Shown: one piece after another, positions 5,750-8,485 of the stretch | How the letters are laid out: each line of letters starts with the position of its first letter | How positions within the stretch are numbered: the first letter of the stretch is position 1 | DNA from: an uncultured Collinsella sp. | Lineage (GTDB): Bacteria; Actinomycetota; Coriobacteriia; Coriobacteriales; Coriobacteriaceae | Assembly: GCA_902491415.1 (NCBI GenBank) | Contig: CABUHP010000058.1 | Span: forward strand, 1-8,485 | Reading direction: 5' to 3' | Length of the DNA: 8,485 bases | Made by a program: the position numbers and the translations under genes | Notes under the pieces: generated by a model | Told to the model about the DNA's origin: nothing | Seen by the model: the letters and a program-made list of their open reading frames with translations, nothing else | Databases searched by the model: none

Positions 5750-6574
5750 TTAGGCAAGCACGCCAAAGTAAGCGCCGATGATGCCCACGACCATGGTGCA
5801 GAGGATCAGGACCATCGGGTTGATCTTCTTGGAGAGCAGCCAGTAGTAGAGCCAGAAGGCGGCCATACCGAGCATACCGGGCATGATGCCGTCCAGGATG
5901 TCCTGGAGAGTCTGGGCGGAGTCGCCCTGACCAATGGCGATGGGCAACGAAGCCCAGAACATGTCCTTGCTCATGGCGCCGACGACCATGACGCCGACAA
6001 TGCCGACGCAGGCCATGATCTTTTGCATCAGGCCGGTCTTCTGAGCCTCGTCGAGGAAGCCAATGCCTAGCTCATAACCCTTGATAGCGCCAAAGATACG
6101 AATCAGGAACGCCGGGATGTTGTAGACGAGCAGGAAGGCGATGGGGCCAAAGACGTTGCCGGCCTGGCACAGGCTGATGCCCACGGCAGCGGCGACGACG
6201 CGCAGGGTGGACAGGAAGAAGGAGTCACCCAGGCCGGAAAGCGGACCCATGAGGGCGGCCTTGATGTCGTTGACGCTCTCGGGCTCAACCTCGCCACGAG
6301 CGACCTTTTCTTCCATGGCCATCGCGATGCCACCCACGAAGGGAGCGAGCTGCGGGGTGATGTTGAAGAATGCGCTGTGACGGTGCAAGGCCTCGGCGTA
6401 ATCATCGGGACGGCCGGCATAGATCTTCTTGAGCATGTTGGCGACCATCAGGCAGAAGGCAATGTTCATCTGCTTGTAGTAGGTCCAGGAGAATTCCATG
6501 CCCAGGGCGCCGGTGTTCACGGCGCTCTTAATGAGGTCGGAGCGAGTAATCTGGTTCTCGGAATTAGAAGTCAT
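5750..6574 (-). CDS. Mannose-family PTS membrane component EIID (set 2)
   Basis: This is the paralogue of the EIID at 812-1636, with exactly the same length (274 residues) and the same landmarks (LKKIYAGRPDDYAEALHRH, AFFNITPQLAPFVGG, MGPLSGLGDSFF). It would pair with EIIC2 to form the membrane complex. Differences from EIID1 are mostly conservative and concentrate around residues 150-170 and 205-230. The ATG at 6572-6574 overlaps the EIIC2 stop region by 11 bases, and AAGGGG lies about nine bases upstream, the same arrangement as in set 1. Longer in-frame starts at 6583 and 6619 run deeper into EIIC2 and are not supported. A strong terminator follows. Confidence 0.95.
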   Translation of the reverse strand: MTSNSENQITRSDLIKSAVNTGALGMEFSWTYYKQMNIAFCLMVANMLKKIYAGRPDDYAEALHRHSAFFNITPQLAPFVGGIAMAMEEKVARGEVEPESVNDIKAALMGPLSGLGDSFFLSTLRVVAAAVGISLCQAGNVFGPIAFLLVYNIPAFLIRIFGAIKGYELGIGFLDEAQKTGLMQKIMACVGIVGVMVVGAMSKDMFWASLPIAIGQGDSAQTLQDILDGIMPGMLGMAAFWLYYWLLSKKINPMVLILCTMVVGIIGAYFGVLA

Positions 6575-7337
6575 CGTCCTCATCCCCTTCCACAGAAAGC
6601 TGGGACTGGGCGCCACCAAGGCCCAGCAGGTCGTACTTGTCGATGCCGATGATGATTGCGATCAGGGCGACGCCGAGGACGGGCACGTTGGCATAGGAGC
6701 ACAGCAGGAAGCCCAGGAAGTAGAACGGCACGAGCTGCTTGGTAAGCACCAGACGGCCGAGCATGGCGAAGCCCATGGCAGGCAGGATGTTGGCTGCGAC
6801 GCCAAAGCCATCGAGGACGAACGTCGGGATGAAGTCGAGCAGGCCCTGAACGGCGTCGGCACCCAGATAGAAGGAGACCGAGCACAGGATAAAGGCCAGG
6901 ACGACAATCACGAGACCGATAATCCAGTGCATAGCGTAGATACCCTTGAGGTTACCCTTGCTGGCAAAGACGTCGGCACGGTCGACCAGAAGGGGCATAC
7001 CGGCGTTGACGACGTTCTTAATGGCCAGGCACAGAGTGGCGATGGGCATCGCGAGCGCGATAGCGGCCTCGGTGCTCTGACCCAGCTGAATAGCGAAGGC
7101 GCAGGCGAGCACACCGCCAATACACTCATCGGGCGGCACGTAAGCGCCGATGGAGATTGAACCCATGAAGAGCAGCTCGAGGCTCGCACCGATGGCGAGG
7201 CCGGACTGCAGGTCCCCGAGGACTATGCCGACGAGCGGGCACAGAACGATCGGGCGGAACGCATAGAGCGTACCGAGCTGATAATCGAGCTTACCGAAGG
7301 CAGCGATAAGTCCGATGAGGATCGCTTGAACAAGCAT
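6564..7337 (-). CDS. Mannose-family PTS permease EIIC (set 2)
   Basis: This 257-residue hydrophobic protein is the paralogue of EIIC1 and shares its signatures (LGDLQSGLAIGASLELLFMG, IGAYVPPDE, QLGQSTEAAIALAMPIA) and its acidic EGDEDDDF tail. One visible change in a conserved stretch is Cys72 (PPDECIGG) where EIIC1 has Thr. Its ATG at 7335-7337 follows an excellent GGGAGGA three bases upstream. Unlike EIIC1, it is separated from its EIIB by 294 bases that carry a promoter, so EIIC2 and EIID2 can be transcribed without EIIA2 and EIIB2. Confidence 0.95.
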   Translation of the reverse strand: MLVQAILIGLIAAFGKLDYQLGTLYAFRPIVLCPLVGIVLGDLQSGLAIGASLELLFMGSISIGAYVPPDECIGGVLACAFAIQLGQSTEAAIALAMPIATLCLAIKNVVNAGMPLLVDRADVFASKGNLKGIYAMHWIIGLVIVVLAFILCSVSFYLGADAVQGLLDFIPTFVLDGFGVAANILPAMGFAMLGRLVLTKQLVPFYFLGFLLCSYANVPVLGVALIAIIIGIDKYDLLGLGGAQSQLSVEGDEDDDF

Positions 7338-7477
7338 TGTTCCTCCCTTTGATCCCTCTTGGATCCGCGCGGCGATTCCCGACTTGTCAGCGCGCCCTTT
7401 TCCATGCCGACAATCGCCTAGACAGATCCAGCTTGTACCGGTGTGCTGTTAACACCTAAACCGGTGCAAATGATTTG

Positions 7478-7550
7478 ATACCAATTATATAGTCATGAGA
7501 AAACTATTTAATACCAATCGCTCAACGGGCGTGTACTCCCGGTGAACGGT
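7478..7550 (-). promoter_or_regulatory. Promoter and putative operator upstream of EIIC2
   Basis: On the minus strand this region repeats the frlB-like promoter pattern: ACCGTTCACCG (7550-7540), ATTGGTATTAAATA starting at 7518, and a perfect TATAAT (7489-7484) overlapping a second ATTGGTAT (7485-7478). The two ATTGGTAT copies are 33 bases apart here and 35 in the frlB-like promoter, while the distance from the ACCGTTC element to the -10-proximal repeat is 65 bases in both. No consensus -35 is seen. One regulator probably controls both promoters. Confidence 0.65.
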
Positions 7551-7597
7551 AGATGGGGGTAACGGGTAAAGCGTTTATCCGGTACGCCCACGAATAG

Positions 7598-7620
7598 GGG
7601 CGGCGCCGTGCGCGCCGCCC
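7598..7620 (-). terminator. GC-rich hairpin after EIIB2, possible terminator or processing site
   Basis: A perfect 9-bp stem of G and C only (7598-7606 with 7612-7620) with a five-base loop begins 12 bases after the EIIB2 stop. No T-run follows on the coding strand, so it may terminate poorly and instead stabilise the EIIA2-EIIB2 message. Confidence 0.5.
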
Positions 7621-7631
7621 GTGGTTCCCAA

Positions 7632-8114
7632 TTAGAGGGCGCTTAGGGCATCGACCTTGGGGTCGTCGGCCAGAGCGCGAATCTCGACCTCGACACCGCG
7701 GCCGACGAGCTCACGAATGTCCTCTTCCTCGGCAGCAGTCACAAAGATCTGGCGGGAGATCTTACGGGCATCGGGACGCTGCTCGTCCTTGGACTTGGTG
7801 TTGCCCAGGTTGATGGAGGTGATCTGCGGGCAGCCGTCGACAAGCTGCTTGGCCTCGGCGATGCTGGCGACGCAGATGATCATCTTGTACTTATCGGTAA
7901 CACCGGAGTTGATGGCCTCGATGGCGTGCTCCATGTCCTTGATGACGAGCTTGACGTTGGCCGGCTTTCCCATCTTGAGCGTAGTCTTCCAGACGGGATC
8001 GTTGGCAACCTTGTCGCCAACGCAGAAGATGCAGTCAGAGCCCAAGCCCTGGACCCAAGAGACGGCCACCTGGCCATGAAGCAGACGATGGTCGACGCGA
8101 AGCAGTTGAATCAT
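7632..8114 (-). CDS. Mannose-family PTS phosphocarrier EIIB (set 2)
   Basis: This 160-residue soluble protein is the paralogue of EIIB1 and has the same opening, LLRVDHRLLHGQVAVSW, with His13 as the expected phosphorylation site. Most differences from EIIB1 fall in the last 60 residues. A GGGGG run precedes the ATG at 8112-8114 by six or seven bases and can pair with the upstream GACC, as in set 1. It lies 57 bases after EIIA2, exactly the spacing seen in set 1. It ends in TAA. Its membrane partners EIIC2 and EIID2 are in a separate block with their own promoter. Confidence 0.95.
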   Translation of the reverse strand: MIQLLRVDHRLLHGQVAVSWVQGLGSDCIFCVGDKVANDPVWKTTLKMGKPANVKLVIKDMEHAIEAINSGVTDKYKMIICVASIAEAKQLVDGCPQITSINLGNTKSKDEQRPDARKISRQIFVTAAEEEDIRELVGRGVEVEIRALADDPKVDALSAL

Positions 8115-8171
8115 GATTGACCCCCAAAGGTCTCATGCCGGAAACCCGGCCCCATTAATAGCAGGCGGTGA

Positions 8172-8485
8172 CTAGAACTCTTCCTCGTCATCCGCATCGG
8201 TCAGCAGGTCGTTGACAAACTTGACGCGCGTGTCGTCAGCCGCGAGGATCTCGCGGATAACCTGATCGGCGGGAGCCTCCTGGTCCGAAAAGAGCAGCTG
8301 GATCAGCAGCGGCAGATTCATGTTGGCAACCAGGTAGGTGTTGGGGCGCGTCTGGACGATCTTGGTGAACTCGTTGTTGACGCTGCCGCCAAACAGGTCG
8401 GTGCACACGATTACGTCGTCGGCGGGGTCGAAGGTCGCCAGGAGCTTGGCGGCCTCCTCGGCGACGTCGGTGCGGCCGTCGACAA
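8172..8485 (-). CDS. Mannose-family PTS EIIA (set 2), 5' end beyond the window
   Basis: The visible 103 residues correspond to residues 37-139 of the 139-residue EIIA1 frame, beginning at VDGRTDVAEEA. The CTDLFGGSVNNEF motif and NMNLPLLIQLLF are present, followed by an acidic DADDEEEF tail. The phosphorylated His, expected near residue 9, lies outside the window. At the position of the amber stop in EIIA1 this copy has CAG (Gln), so it appears intact and may be the only working EIIA of the locus. It ends in TAG. The missing start should lie about 106 bases beyond the right edge if the length equals EIIA1. Confidence 0.93.
   Translation of the reverse strand, partial: VDGRTDVAEEAAKLLATFDPADDVIVCTDLFGGSVNNEFTKIVQTRPNTYLVANMNLPLLIQLLFSDQEAPADQVIREILAADDTRVKFVNDLLTDADDEEEF

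Larger units (their letters stand above)
7338..7631 (-). promoter_or_regulatory. 294-base regulatory gap between EIIB2 and EIIC2
   Basis: No gene is visible in this stretch. In transcription order it holds the GC-rich hairpin at 7620-7598, the promoter pattern at 7550-7478, an inverted repeat GGTGT...ACACC (7440-7444 with 7452-7456) between two ACCGGT palindromes, and a small stem (7351-7355 with 7361-7365) just before the EIIC2 ribosome binding site. If transcription starts near 7477, EIIC2 would have a leader of about 140 bases. The equivalent gap in set 1 is only 58 bases. Confidence 0.6.

Noticed and set aside
1..8485. CRISPR array, tRNA, rRNA or riboswitch
   Set aside because: No regularly spaced direct repeats, cloverleaf folds or known riboswitch cores were recognised on either strand.
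8172..8485. EIIA2 as a truncated gene
   Set aside because: The missing 36 residues are explained by the window edge; the frame is open to the last base.

Overview
The window looks like part of the chromosome of a GC-rich gut actinobacterium, most likely a coriobacterium such as Collinsella. That placement is an inference from base composition, protein style and gene content; no marker gene is present. All recognisable genes lie on the minus strand, so transcription runs from high to low coordinates.

In reading order the window holds: the 3' part of a mannose-family PTS EIIA gene (EIIA2, cut by the right edge); EIIB2; a 294-base regulatory gap; EIIC2 overlapping EIID2; a strong intrinsic terminator; a TIM-barrel sugar epimerase resembling fructoselysine 3-epimerase FrlC; a second terminator; a promoter; a double-SIS-domain deglycase resembling FrlB/FraB; a second set EIIA1, EIIB1, EIIC1, EIID1; an excellent terminator; and an IS200-type insertion sequence (tnpA only) filling the left end.

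The genes suggest a catabolic locus for an Amadori-type sugar-amine such as fructoselysine, glucoselysine or psicoselysine. The mannose-family PTS would import and phosphorylate the compound, the SIS enzyme would split the 6-phosphate into a hexose phosphate and an amine, and the epimerase would bring a stereoisomer into the pathway. The two PTS sets are paralogues: by eye about 86 to 88 percent identical in EIIB, EIIC and EIID, with identical EIIB, EIIC and EIID lengths.

The most notable observations are: (1) EIIA1 carries an in-frame amber stop at codon 80 where its paralogue has CAG, with the rest of the frame intact; (2) the deglycase promoter region and the EIIB2-EIIC2 gap share a three-part regulatory pattern that appears nowhere else in the window; (3) in set 2, EIIA/EIIB are separated from EIIC/EIID by a hairpin and this promoter; (4) a terminator stands just before the frlC-like gene; (5) a nearly identical EIIC patch suggests gene conversion; (6) the tnpA ribosome binding site is buried in a long stem.
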